NCBI GenBank assembly: GCA_019359235.1
Contig: JAHHHT010000031.1
Span: 40,271 to 104,270 of the forward strand
DNA: 64,000 nt
Source: Oscillatoria princeps RMCB-10
Lineage (GTDB): Bacteria > Cyanobacteriota > Cyanobacteriia > Cyanobacteriales > Oscillatoriaceae
Reading direction: 5' to 3'
Position 1 is the stretch's first letter; each line of letters starts with the position of its first letter. Below, in pieces: positions 44,808 through 54,800 of this stretch. The position numbers and the translations under genes were made by a program. Below the pieces are notes generated by a model. It was not told where the DNA came from. It saw nothing but the letters and a program-made list of their open reading frames with translations, and did no database searches.

Positions 44808-45641
44808 ATGAAACCAGAAGATATTGAACAGATTAAAGAATTAATTCAGAGCGGCTATTACGAGGGAGTAATATTTCCGTCTGGTGTAATCTATCAAGGG
44901 GGCCTTTATCAGGATGTTGCTCATGGTAAAGGAACTATTATATTGCCGAATGGCAATACATACGATTATGATTTTCAGAACGGAAAGTTAGCTGACGGTA
45001 GGGCAATTATAGTATATGCAGATGGCTCTTTTTATGAAGGTGAAGTTTCCAGCAGTAATCAACCTTACGGCAAGGGAATAATCCGCAACCCAGATGGATC
45101 AACTTATTCCCAGGGAAACTGGTATCGTGATTACGATCCCAAAATAATATGGCTGTGTGGACCTTTTTTGTGGTATGAATACGGTGAGGTATTTGCAATA
45201 AACTCTGCTACAGTTTGGGAGCCATCAATCTATTGGCTTCATCCAGCCATTCTGCTTAAAAATCCTCCCTCATGGGATAAAGATAAAATTTATCCCGTTC
45301 AGGTTATGTTCCCCCATTTACAGTATTTAGGCTGTCCAAACTCCAAGAATTGTTTTACTGTATATTCTTGGCATACTACTCCTGAGGGAGCTGTTAGATA
45401 TGCCGGCTTTCAGGATTTACAGGATTACGAAGAGTGGATTCACGACCCTGACCTAAAAATCCTAAAACGACTCTTAAAAATGGTTGAAGCTACAGAAGTT
45501 GGCATGAAAATTTTTGGCTTATTACCTCAAGAGAACGAACATGGCAAGAGACACAAAATAATTCATGGCATTGCTGATCTTGCATTAGGGGGGGTCAAAT
45601 CTTTAATAAAACGAGAAATCGAGAAGCATCACAATCATTAA
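44808..45641 (+). CDS. MORN-repeat protein with unknown C-terminal domain
   Basis: A 277-aa protein. Residues about 18-105 contain three or four MORN-type repeats (SGVIYQGGLYQDVAHGKGTI, DGSFYEGEVSSSNQPYGKGI, DGSTYSQGNWYRDY). MORN repeats form beta-hairpin sheets that bind lipids or proteins. The remaining 170 residues include an aromatic-rich segment (WLCGPFLWYEYGEVFAI) and a helical C-terminus; no family recognised. It lies 30 bp after the 133-aa gene, probably co-transcribed. AT-rich compared with the ndh genes. Confidence 0.75.
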   Translation: MKPEDIEQIKELIQSGYYEGVIFPSGVIYQGGLYQDVAHGKGTIILPNGNTYDYDFQNGKLADGRAIIVYADGSFYEGEVSSSNQPYGKGIIRNPDGSTYSQGNWYRDYDPKIIWLCGPFLWYEYGEVFAINSATVWEPSIYWLHPAILLKNPPSWDKDKIYPVQVMFPHLQYLGCPNSKNCFTVYSWHTTPEGAVRYAGFQDLQDYEEWIHDPDLKILKRLLKMVEATEVGMKIFGLLPQENEHGKRHKIIHGIADLALGGVKSLIKREIEKHHNH

Positions 45642-45846
45642 TTACTGAAGTGGAAACACATCGCCCACCGGCTCGCCGGTCAATCTTCACGCATCATCTA
45701 AGTTTAACTTATAGCACGCCGGCTCAAATCGAACAGCCGGTGGCCTGCCTTTGAAAGAGTATCTATCCGGATTTATATTTTTCTTAGCAGGGCCAAAAGA
45801 ACTGCGGCGCGAGATATCGTTGGCCGGCGGCCATCCTCTCACCTCC

Positions 45847-45879
45847 TATAGCAATGGACAGTGAGTTTAGGACAAGGCC
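45847..45879 (+). repeat. 33-bp repeat, right copy
   Basis: It begins TATAGCAATGGACAG and matches the complement of 41499-41531 at 32 of 33 positions. A degenerate version of its first 25 bp is at 46496-46520. Confidence 0.8.
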
Positions 45880-46523
45880 GAAGCGCAGCGCTTACGCGCC
45901 GATCGGCGCGCTCCGCACTTCCGGATACTGGGTCGGAGGGAACGCCTGTCCTGCGAGGGATATCCACAGGTACGGCGTCCACCGGCCCTCAATGTCTAAT
46001 GTCCTAACCAATTTGGCTAGTGCTAGAACTCGTATAGCCTGGGACAGCGCTAACACCGGCAGCCTCAGAAAACGGCGCTGCACATTCCACCGGCTCAAGA
46101 ACCCCACCCCCCAATCCCTCTACCCCCACCCCCTGAGGTGGCCCCGAGCCCCCTTACCCCTCAGGTGTGGTCAAGCGGTATGGCGCTGGTCGAAATTAAA
46201 ATATTATACTTTTAATCTGCTTATCCTATGAAAGCCGGCGCTCGCAGGCAGAAGGGCGTTATACGTCTATATAAAAGGCTAACTTGCCTGATATCGTAAC
46301 GAGTGGAGAGAGATGGAGTTGGCAAATTAAATGCTGAACAGCTCACTCGCACCTGGGGTGGCTCTCGCAGCGCCAGTGACACCGGCCTCAAGCCGGCGTC
46401 GCGCATCAAAAGGATGAAACTGTAGGGTCAATCCCCCCGTGGTTGCCCCGCACGATGACGGGGCCGGCACGGAGGGCTTCTGCCCCTACAGACATTATAG
46501 CAATGGAAACTTAGTTTAAGATA

Positions 46524-46740
46524 TGGGCATTGGGCATTGGGGATTGGGGATTGGGCACTGGGCATTGGGGATTGGGGATTGGGCATTGCTGTTAATCTTC
46601 CCCATGCAATGATGCGCCATACGCCATGCGCAATGCGCAATGCGCCATGCCATGATGCCCCACGATCGGTGCCCCACGATCAGTGCCCCATACCCCATGC
46701 GCAATGCCCCATGCCCCATGCGCAATGCCCCATGCCATTA
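46524..46740. repeat. Heptameric STRR-like repeat tract
   Basis: The first part (46524-46590) is runs of GGGCATTGGGGATTG. The second part (about 46599-46740) is runs of CCCCATGC/CGCAATGC. The two halves are partly complementary, so they could form a large imperfect hairpin. Units of seven bases such as CCCCATG match the short tandem repeats (STRR) known in heterocystous and other filamentous cyanobacteria. Confidence 0.85.
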
Positions 46741-46898
46741 ATGTCCGTTCCCAATGCGGCTAATGCTATACGATCCCGCAATTGTGCAGCGCCCTCAGGC
46801 GTGCGGTGGAATCAGAAATTTTACTTGTCCAGACGATCCCAAATAGCGGTAGCATGATCCCAACGTCGATAGGAAACGGAAATAAACCCTGAGGGATC

Positions 46899-47285
46899 AT
46901 GTTGCTGTCATCTATTGGTGAGCGGGCGTTTACACAAGAAGTTTTAGAATCCTCCACTCCAGTGCTGGTTCATTTTTGGGCACCTTGGTGTGGCCTCTGC
47001 CGGCTGATTAACCCCCTCTTGATGCGGTTTCAGGCAGAATGGGGCGAACAACTGAAAATTGTTGGCTTTAATGCTGACCAAAGCTTGAAAGTGGCCAACG
47101 CTTACCGGCTCACGACACTGCCGACTCTCATCCTTTTTGAAGGTGGCTTGGTGCGGCACCGGCTCGAAGGTTTTCACGGACGGGACGATTTGCGTCTGGC
47201 GCTGGAAGCGCTGACGCTCAGCTCCACCCAACACCCTCAACCCCTCTGGCTGCAGCTCCAGGAGCGTCACCCTTATTCCGCCTAG
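46899..47285 (+). CDS. Thioredoxin-like protein with CGLC active site
   Basis: A 128-aa thioredoxin-fold protein. The active site is WCGLC at 30-34 (FWAPWCGLC), so Leu replaces the usual Pro. The cis-Pro loop LTTLPTLILFEGG is near 70-82. A short C-terminal extension of about 20 residues follows the domain. No signal peptide. The start has GAGGGA upstream. It lies 220 bp before ndhF. Redox activity likely; the altered dipeptide should shift its potential. Confidence 0.85.
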   Translation: MLLSSIGERAFTQEVLESSTPVLVHFWAPWCGLCRLINPLLMRFQAEWGEQLKIVGFNADQSLKVANAYRLTTLPTLILFEGGLVRHRLEGFHGRDDLRLALEALTLSSTQHPQPLWLQLQERHPYSA

Positions 47286-47507
47286 GGTGCGGCCCGATCC
47301 TGTTGATTAGCGACGCCCCCATTCGGATGAGAGTCCGGGTGGGGGCTTCCTCCGTAAATGCCGGCGCGGCGGGCCCTCTCAGGCGGCCCGCTCCCCCCCA
47401 CAGGCTGGCAAGTAGTATAAATACCCACTCATTTCAGCCGCCGGCGTGTGTCACAATGTAGACGATTCGGCTAAATGAGTAAAGAAATTTAAAGTGGGCG
47501 TTGAGTG

Positions 47508-49586
47508 ATGGAACTAATCTATCAGTATGCCTGGCTGATTCCAGTCCTGCCGCTGCTGGGGGCGATGGTGGTTGGCCTGGGACTGATCTCCCTAAACAAA
47601 TTTACCAACAGTCTGCGGCAGTTGAATGCCGTGTTGGTGGTATCTCTGCAGGGAGCGGCAATGGTGCTGTCCTTTGCCCTGCTCTGGAGTCAAATTCAAG
47701 GCCACGCTCCCTATACCTACAGCCTGGAGTGGGCGGCAGCTGGGAACTTTCACCTGGTTATGGGCTACACCATAGACCACCTGACAGCCCTGATGCTAGT
47801 AATCGTGACCACGGTTGCCTTTCTGGTGATGGTTTACACCGATGGCTACATGGCTCACGATGCGGGCTATGTCCGCTTCTACGCATACCTGTCGCTGTTT
47901 GCCTCCTCGATGTTGGGTCTGGTGATCAGCCCGAATCTGGTGCAGGTCTACATTTTCTGGGAACTGGTCGGCATGTGCTCTTACTTGCTGATCGGGTTCT
48001 GGTATGACCGCAAGGCGTCAGCTGACGCCGCCCAGAAGGCTTTTGTCACAAACCGCGTGGGTGACTTCGGTCTGCTGCTGGGCATCTTGGGCCTCTACTG
48101 GGCCACCGGCAGCTTTGAGTTCGATGTCATGGGCGAACGCCTGCACGAACTCGTGCACTCCGGTGCCCTGAGTGCCGGTCTGGCCTCTTTGTTTGCAGTT
48201 CTGGTATTTTTGGGGCCGGTGGCCAAATCCGCCCAATTCCCCCTGCAGGTCTGGCTGCCAGACGCAATGGAAGGCCCAACGCCCATTTCTGCCCTGATCC
48301 ACGCGGCAACAATGGTGGCGGCTGGGGTGTTCCTGATCGCCCGCATGTACCCCGTGTTTGAAGGCATACCGCTGGCGATGGACACGATCGCCTACACCGG
48401 CGCTATCACAGCGTTTCTGGGGGCGTCGATTGCGATCACTCAAAACGACATCAAGAAAGGTTTGGCCTATTCCACCATCTCCCAACTCGGCTACATGGTG
48501 ATGGCGATGGGAGTGGGGGCATACAGTGCCGGTCTGTTCCACCTGATGACCCACGCCTACTTTAAGGCTATGCTGTTCCTCGGCTCCGGCTCCGTGATTC
48601 ACGGCATGGAGGAAGTGGTCGGCCACGATCCCATCTTGGCCCAGGACATGCGGCTGATGGGGGGATTGCGCAAGTACATGCCGGTGACGGCTATAACCTT
48701 TTTGATTGGCACTTTGGCTATCTGCGGGATTCCGCCTTTTGCCGGTTTCTGGTCGAAAGATGAAATCCTCGGCGCTGCGTTTGAAGCTAAGCCGGCTCTG
48801 TGGGCGGTAGCCTGGCTGACAGCTGGCATCACGGCTTTCTACATGTTCCGCATGTATTTCATGACCTTTGAAGGCCAATTCCGGGGCAATGAAACCGACA
48901 TCCGCAAGGAAATTCTCGTAGAAAGCAGTCCTGCCCTGCAGCCGGCTTTTGGGCCTGGTGCTATGGACCCGAAGGAACTGGAACACGGTCACGGGGACCA
49001 TGAGGCTCACAGCGATCACGAGCATCACAGTGAGTTCCCCCACGAGTCGCCGCTGACGATGACTTTTCCGCTGATGGCGCTGGCGGTGCCTTCGGTGCTG
49101 GTCGGTTTGGTGGGGACGCCGTTTGCCAACTACTTTGAGGCTTTCATTCACCCGCCTGGTGAAGCGGTGGCGGAAGTGCTGGAACACGCTGAGGAATTCA
49201 ACTTAACGGAATTCCTGGTGATGGGTGGCAGTTCTGTGGGGATTGCTTTGATTGGGATTACTCTGGCTTCGCTGATGTATATGAGTCGGGCGATAGATGC
49301 TGGGGCGATCGCCAAGACAATCCAACCGCTGTACAAGCTGTCCCGCAACAAGTGGTATTTCGATGACATTTATGACTTCCTGTTTGTCCGGGGTAGCCGC
49401 CGGCTGGCGCGTCAGGTTATGGAAGTGGACTACCGGGTGGTCGATGGCGCGGTGAACTTGACCGGCTTGATAACGGTGCTCAGCGGCGAAGGGCTGAAAT
49501 ACTTTGAAACGGGTCGGGCCCAGTTCTACGCCCTGATTGTGTTTGGGGCTGTTTTGGGCATCGTTATCGTCTTTGGCGTGACTTAA
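47508..49586 (+). CDS. ndhF: NDH-1 subunit 5 (NdhF1)
   Basis: A 692-aa membrane subunit of the photosynthetic NDH-1 complex in thylakoids, taking part in cyclic electron flow and respiration and one of the antiporter-like proton channels. It has 15-16 hydrophobic segments, with the conserved WLPDAMEGPTPISALIHAATM near 235-255 and a long C-terminal amphipathic helix. A His-rich insertion (about 485-505, GHGDHEAHSDHEHHSEF) is notable. I start at 47508, where MELIYQYAWLIPVLPL matches the family; GTG at 47505 is less likely. It precedes ndhD by about 430 bp. Confidence 0.96.
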   Translation: MELIYQYAWLIPVLPLLGAMVVGLGLISLNKFTNSLRQLNAVLVVSLQGAAMVLSFALLWSQIQGHAPYTYSLEWAAAGNFHLVMGYTIDHLTALMLVIVTTVAFLVMVYTDGYMAHDAGYVRFYAYLSLFASSMLGLVISPNLVQVYIFWELVGMCSYLLIGFWYDRKASADAAQKAFVTNRVGDFGLLLGILGLYWATGSFEFDVMGERLHELVHSGALSAGLASLFAVLVFLGPVAKSAQFPLQVWLPDAMEGPTPISALIHAATMVAAGVFLIARMYPVFEGIPLAMDTIAYTGAITAFLGASIAITQNDIKKGLAYSTISQLGYMVMAMGVGAYSAGLFHLMTHAYFKAMLFLGSGSVIHGMEEVVGHDPILAQDMRLMGGLRKYMPVTAITFLIGTLAICGIPPFAGFWSKDEILGAAFEAKPALWAVAWLTAGITAFYMFRMYFMTFEGQFRGNETDIRKEILVESSPALQPAFGPGAMDPKELEHGHGDHEAHSDHEHHSEFPHESPLTMTFPLMALAVPSVLVGLVGTPFANYFEAFIHPPGEAVAEVLEHAEEFNLTEFLVMGGSSVGIALIGITLASLMYMSRAIDAGAIAKTIQPLYKLSRNKWYFDDIYDFLFVRGSRRLARQVMEVDYRVVDGAVNLTGLITVLSGEGLKYFETGRAQFYALIVFGAVLGIVIVFGVT

Positions 49587-50019
49587 CGGTTGGGCTACCT
49601 GAAGGTTTGGGGTGCTGTCTGTCAGGCGTTGCGCCTGGATGATTGGAAATCTTGGCAAAATCCAAGCCCCTCACCCCCCAGCCCCCTCTCCCACGAGGGG
49701 AGAGGGGGAGGGGGAGGAGGAGGGGTTCATCCCAGGCGCTGCGCAACGCCGTCAGTCAGCACCCCACTTAATCTTGATTAATAAATTGTTAATCCTGGTG
49801 GCTTCAGACAGAAATTAGGCTTAATTGATAATTTGTAGGGGAACGTTACAGCTGGATTCCCCCTGGTTCGCGCCGCACCCTACTTCTTTAAGAGTGGCTG
49901 GTGGCTAGTGGCTAGTGGCTGGTGGGTGCCCCCCCTGCTTTACCCCAATAGGGCGGGTGACACAAATAGCAATTAGCTATTAGAGGATACAATGATAAAC
50001 TGGAAATTAGAAATTAGCA
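49587..50019. other. ndhF-ndhD spacer with repeats
   Basis: No gene. It holds repeat element D (49625-49750) and a GTGGCTAGTGGCTGGTGG tandem near 49893-49930. An ndhD promoter could be in the last 100 bp. Confidence 0.5.
49625..49750. repeat. GGCGTTGCA-bounded MITE-like element, copy D
   Basis: A 126-bp element with ends GGCGTTGCGC / GCGCAACGCC, in the same orientation as copy C. Its complement has GGGATGAACCCC, the C-rich tract, the CCCTCG/CGAGGG hairpin and ATTTCCAATCATC in the shared order. It lies between ndhF and ndhD. Confidence 0.78.
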
Positions 50020-51612
50020 ATGAATCTCGCTGATTTTCCCTGGCTGACCACGATTATCCTGTTGCCAATTGCGGCTTCGCTGCTGATACCAGTGCTGCCG
50101 GACAAGGATGGCAAGACAGTGCGCTGGTACTCCCTGATCGTGGGTCTGATTGATTTTGTCCTGATTGTTGCAGCTTTTTATACCGGGTACGATTTTAATG
50201 AACCCGGTTTGCAGCTGGTGGAAAGCTATCCCTGGGTGCCTCAGCTGGATCTGAAGTGGTCGGTGGGGGCGGATGGGCTGTCGATGCCGCTGATTCTGCT
50301 CACCGGCTTTATTACGACGCTGGCAATTCTGGCCGCTTGGCCGGTGACGCTGAAGCCGAAACTGTTTTACTTTTTGATGCTGGCGATGTACGGTGGCCAG
50401 ATTGCGGTGTTCGCCGTGCAGGACATGCTGCTGTTTTTCCTGGTGTGGGAACTGGAATTGGTGCCGGTGTACCTGATCCTGGCTATCTGGGGCGGGAAAA
50501 AGCGCCAGTACGCGGCAACGAAGTTTATTCTCTACACGGCGGGCGGTTCCCTGTTTATTTTGGTGGCAGCGCTGACGATGGCGTTCTACGGCGATACGGT
50601 GACGTTTGACATGCGTGCGATCGCCGCCAAGGATTACGCCCTCAATCTGCAACTGTTGCTTTACGGGGGCTTTTTGATCGCCTATGGGGTGAAGCTGCCC
50701 ATTTTTCCGCTGCACACTTGGCTTCCGGACGCCCACGGTGAGGCGACGGCACCGGCACACATGCTGCTGGCGGGGATTCTGCTGAAGATGGGGGGCTACG
50801 CGCTGCTGCGGATGAATGCCGGTATGCTCCCAGACGCTCATGCGGTGTTCGCACCGATTTTGGTGATTCTGGGTGTGGTGAATATTATTTATGCGGCTCT
50901 GACTTCTTTTGCGCAGCGGAACCTGAAGCGGAAAATCGCTTATTCTTCGATTTCGCACATGGGGTTTGTGCTGATTGGGATTGCTTCTTTTACGGACTTG
51001 GGGATTAGCGGTGCGGTGCTGCAAATGGTGTCCCACGGTCTGATTGGGGCGAGCCTGTTCTTTATGGTCGGATGCACTTACGACCGCACTCACACGCTGA
51101 TGCTGGATGAGATGGGGGGCGTTGGGCAGAAGATGCGCAAGGTTTTTGCGATGTGGACTGCTTGTTCGCTGGCGTCTTTGGCTTTGCCGGGGATGAGCGG
51201 TTTTGTGGCGGAGTTGATGGTGTTTGTGGGCTTTGCGACGAGTGATGCTTACAATCCTGTGTTTAAGGTGATTGTGGTGTTTTTGGCAGCGGTTGGGGTT
51301 ATTTTGACGCCGATTTACTTGCTGTCGATGTTGCGGGAGATTTTCTACGGGCCAGAAAATAAGGAGTTGGTGGAGCACGAGGAGCTTGTGGATGCCGAAC
51401 CGCGTGAGGTGTTTATTATTGCTTGTCTGCTGGTTCCGATTATTGGGATTGGTTTGTATCCCAAGATTTTGACTCAGATGTACGATGCGACTACGGTGCA
51501 GCTGACGGGGCGGTTGCGTGAGTCGGTGCCGGCTTTGGCGCTGAAGTTGCCGGAGAAGCCGGTGGCGTTGGGCGATATGCCGGTCGTTTCTGCGCCGGTG
51601 ATTGGGGAGTGA
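50020..51612 (+). CDS. ndhD: NDH-1 subunit 4 (NdhD1)
   Basis: A 530-aa antiporter-like subunit of the photosynthetic NDH-1 complex, with about 14 membrane segments. Seen: [20 protein letters not shown] near 140-160, [20 protein letters not shown] near 230-250, and [20 protein letters not shown] near 305-325, all typical of NdhD. The N-terminus [16 protein letters not shown] fits NdhD1. It pairs with NdhF1 in the NDH-1L/L' form. Confidence 0.95.
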   Translation: MNLADFPWLTTIILLPIAASLLIPVLPDKDGKTVRWYSLIVGLIDFVLIVAAFYTGYDFNEPGLQLVESYPWVPQLDLKWSVGADGLSMPLILLTGFITTLAILAAWPVTLKPKLFYFLMLAMYGGQIAVFAVQDMLLFFLVWELELVPVYLILAIWGGKKRQYAATKFILYTAGGSLFILVAALTMAFYGDTVTFDMRAIAAKDYALNLQLLLYGGFLIAYGVKLPIFPLHTWLPDAHGEATAPAHMLLAGILLKMGGYALLRMNAGMLPDAHAVFAPILVILGVVNIIYAALTSFAQRNLKRKIAYSSISHMGFVLIGIASFTDLGISGAVLQMVSHGLIGASLFFMVGCTYDRTHTLMLDEMGGVGQKMRKVFAMWTACSLASLALPGMSGFVAELMVFVGFATSDAYNPVFKVIVVFLAAVGVILTPIYLLSMLREIFYGPENKELVEHEELVDAEPREVFIIACLLVPIIGIGLYPKILTQMYDATTVQLTGRLRESVPALALKLPEKPVALGDMPVVSAPVIGE

Positions 51613-51888
51613 GGGTTTTTTCCTTCGCTTGTGGTTTTGGGACAGGCGAGACGCCTGTCCTACGTCTCGATTTGGACACTGCTGTTGTGATATAATTGCC
51701 GGTCTTTTGGTTGGGCTGTAGAGACGCCAAATTTCGCGTCTCTACATTTTGGGGATGTTGGGGTGGGGGCGAGCGTAGATTCCTTTACAAAAATTATCGC
51801 CGGTGAATTGAAGGGAAAGATTTGACCTGATTCGATTAAATTAAAAACCCGGTTTCTTAAAGAAACCGGGTTTTTAAACTAATACCGG
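51613..51888. other. Intergenic region between ndhD and the helicase operon
   Basis: The region holds a GGACAGGCG/CGCCTGTCC hairpin (about 51640-51660), a GTAGAGACGC/GCGTCTCTAC hairpin (about 51719-51745) and the AACCCGGTTTCTT palindrome (51845-51875). Converging genes end here, so the hairpins may act as terminators. Confidence 0.55.
51845..51875. repeat. AACCCGGTTTCTT palindrome, copy 2
   Basis: AAACCCGGTTTCTT followed by AAAGAAACCGGGTTTTT. It is the same core as at 9643-9675. With its T-run it would make a good terminator for ndhD, and its complement for the helicase gene. Confidence 0.75.
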
Positions 51889-54800
51889 TTAGAGTGACTG
51901 ATAGCACCAGCTTGGACGGCGCAAGACATTGAAAGTATCGAGGTATTTAATTTGGACGCCTGCCTCTACTGTGGCAAGGGCATCAGCCAATAAGCCGGTG
52001 GGATTTTCCCGGTTCCACAAGGGATGCACGATGAGAACTTTTTTGGAACCGACCTCAAAACCCGGGAGAGTTCCGAACTCTCGCGGAGAGCAACTGCTGA
52101 ACGATTCACAAAAAGTATCGCGGAGCTTAGCCGCCTGATGTAGACATCCTTCTAGGTCTGGGGTTGAAAAATCCCCATTCAAACCGCACGGAAAATCTCT
52201 GCTGACCAGCATCCTGAGTAGGGAAAGCCCCAACCGCCAATCGAGCAAGCCGTGATAGTTCATATTGCGGTACTGGCGCAAGCAGTCATAACAGGAAGAG
52301 TCGCAATGACGATGCTTTGGTGATATAAGAGAGCCGGCAAAGGTGTTAGAGTCTGGATTAGCACTGACAATTCCGAGGAGGACTTGTTGCCAGTGGTTGG
52401 CAAGCCAGTAGGTGAAGCCCGAGCCATTGGGAAGGCGGTCGCTTATCACAATTTCTCCGACCTTTTCGCTGGTTTCCTGTATTGTAACCTGCCGCAAACC
52501 GCTGACATCCAGTTCTTCTGGATCGATGTCTAACTCCTCAGCAGCAACCGAGCGGAGAATAAAAGCGGCAGAGTAGAAAGCTGCTTTAACGGCGGAACCG
52601 TTAGCGAGAGGGTCAAGGCACAAGCCTGATGGTAAACTCGCGGGTCTGATTCGCAGAACGCCAGTTGTTTTTGGCGCAGCGATCGCCAGTTGCTCGACGT
52701 TGCCCTGTGATTGAAATTGCACCCCTTCTTCGCCACCATTCTGGAAGCGCTCGTCAATCCACTGATTTGGTAACTCCAACCGATGCCGCGATAGGGAAGC
52801 CGTTCCCATTGCTCCCTGAAACAGCTTGCCTCGATTGTCATTGACACGAAAAACACGACCTGACTCGGCAAAGGCAGTCAAAGTATTCGTGTTTGGTATT
52901 AACTCAAAATCTTGAGGCTGTGACTCTGCCACACTACCCGCACCGGTGACTGTCAATTCATATTCATCCTTGGCGTCAGAACCCCGACCTAAGCTTGTGC
53001 GAAAAGCCAATGGCACAGCCCATTGGAAAACTCGGAATCCATCTTCTTCTGTTGCTCCACAGTTTGGGCATACTGTATCCTCGAATTGATTGTGAGAGGT
53101 TTCCGTGTATTGGCAACGACCGCATCTTAACATCCACTGACGCTCAGAAAGAGATTCGCCACTGGCGGGAACCAGATTCTTTTCCCAGAGGAACGGTGCC
53201 GTGAAACCGATAGAGGTATAAATTCGTTTGTCTTTGGTCTTCTGGGAACCGGGCGCAAATTCCGTGATTGCCAAGTCTAAGTCTCGGTCAATAGTATAAA
53301 CTTGCCTCCGGCTCGTGTTCACTCCGTGGTACAACTCGCGCACCCTTGATGGCATACCATACATCGGCAAAATGCCACCCTCAGCAAGGCGTTCTGCTAA
53401 CCCTTTACCCGCCAATTCTAGATTCTTGGCGCAATTGTCAATCTGTTGAAATAGCTCGTGACGGGCAAACGACTCAAACTTCTGGCAGTTGATACCTTCA
53501 ACACCGACAAGCAGAGCGTTCACCACCTGGGTTATTTCACCTGAAGTCTCTAGCCAGTGGCGAACTTGCTCGCGACGCTGCGGGTTGTTACTCCAGTCCT
53601 CAGTTGTGCCGAATTCGCCGTGACTGTCTGGCGGGGTTGGACTCTCCCACCACTGGACACCAGCCGCCTTAAATGCCCGTCGCAGGCATTCCTTCGCTAG
53701 CAGACGCTGCGCAATCTCAACCTGTGACATAGAGAGAAAGGGCACAGGTGGTGGATCGCCGGTGATTCTTTCAGGATACTGGTAGTAAAATTCATCGTGC
53801 GAACGACCCCGACAGAGAGTGAGTACGATCGCGAAAGCCTGACCCCGACGACCGGCACGACCGGCTCGCTGTTGGTAGTTAAAGCGCATCGGCGGCATAT
53901 TGGCCATCACGACAGCCATTAAGCTACCGATGTCAATCCCCACCTCCATCGTTGTGGTGACGCTCAGAATGTCGATTGTATCTACCACAGGGATAAACTC
54001 TCGCTCCTGCTCACCAATATTGACCGCGATGTTGCGGAAATGCCGCTGCCTTTCAGCCTGATCGTCAGTTTGTCCGGTCAATTCCTCACAATGTAGCCGC
54101 ACCGGCTGGCGCTTATTGACGGCTTCTGTGGCGAAATAATTCCGCTCGTATAAATCTTTGCAGGTTTTGTGCGGGTCAGTGGGCAAGGGTGAAAGGCAGT
54201 TAGTACAGATACCACCGGCACGGTGTAAGTGAGGACGCCCACATGATTCGCATTGCCATACCGGATCATCTGGAACGGCTACCCGTACCGATAAATGCCG
54301 GGGATTGAGTATTAAGTGGTGGTGCTGACCTTCTTGACAAATGGCTGACCACATTGCATCTTTCAACGGCTGTTCTGAAAGCCTATTTTGTGGGGCGCAT
54401 TCCTTAACGTAATTACGCAATCGGGGTTTTGCTGATTTCCAGTCGTTCCATTCGATAAGCGGGTACTGCTGGGGATATTGAGCATGCCGATACAACTCAC
54501 CCATGACTCGCACGAATCCATCGCAGATGCTCTCGAATACTTCGGCTGAAGCACCGCATTGTTTAGCTAGCTGGTCTACCTTATCTTTTGGCAAATTGAG
54601 GCGGACGTAGCCCAAACCAGACGCTTCAATCCCAAAGTACAAGCGACTGAAGAGGGTGCCACAAACTTCAGACTTGATTTTTTCCCGAAGTGTACTGTCT
54701 CGCCTTGTTAGTGCTTCTGGCGGTAAGTCAGATTTCCACCCAGCGGTTTCAAAGTCAAACAACTTTGTCCAATGGTGGTAGTTTCCGTCGTAATAAAATT

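Larger units (their letters stand above)
45642..46898. other. 1.25-kb repeat-rich region without genes
   Basis: No supported gene. It contains the right 33-bp repeat (45847-45879), C-rich sequence resembling part of the GGCGTTGCA family (46097-46160), a third degenerate copy of the 33-bp repeat start (46496-46520), and a long STRR-like tract (46524-46740). The end near 46860-46898 is the thioredoxin gene leader with GAGGGA before the start. Confidence 0.6.

Noticed and set aside
46516..46857. Open frames over the STRR tract (Met/Ala/His or Gly/Ile repeats)
   Set aside because: Produced by heptamer repeats; no ribosome-binding site and no non-repetitive sequence.
48018..49187. A 389-codon open frame antisense to ndhF
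   Set aside because: His/Gln/Arg-rich shadow of ndhF; no protein-like features.
50014..51378. A 454-codon open frame antisense to ndhD
   Set aside because: Extremely rich in His, Gln, Asn and Arg; a mirror of NdhD codon bias with no domain and no ribosome-binding site.
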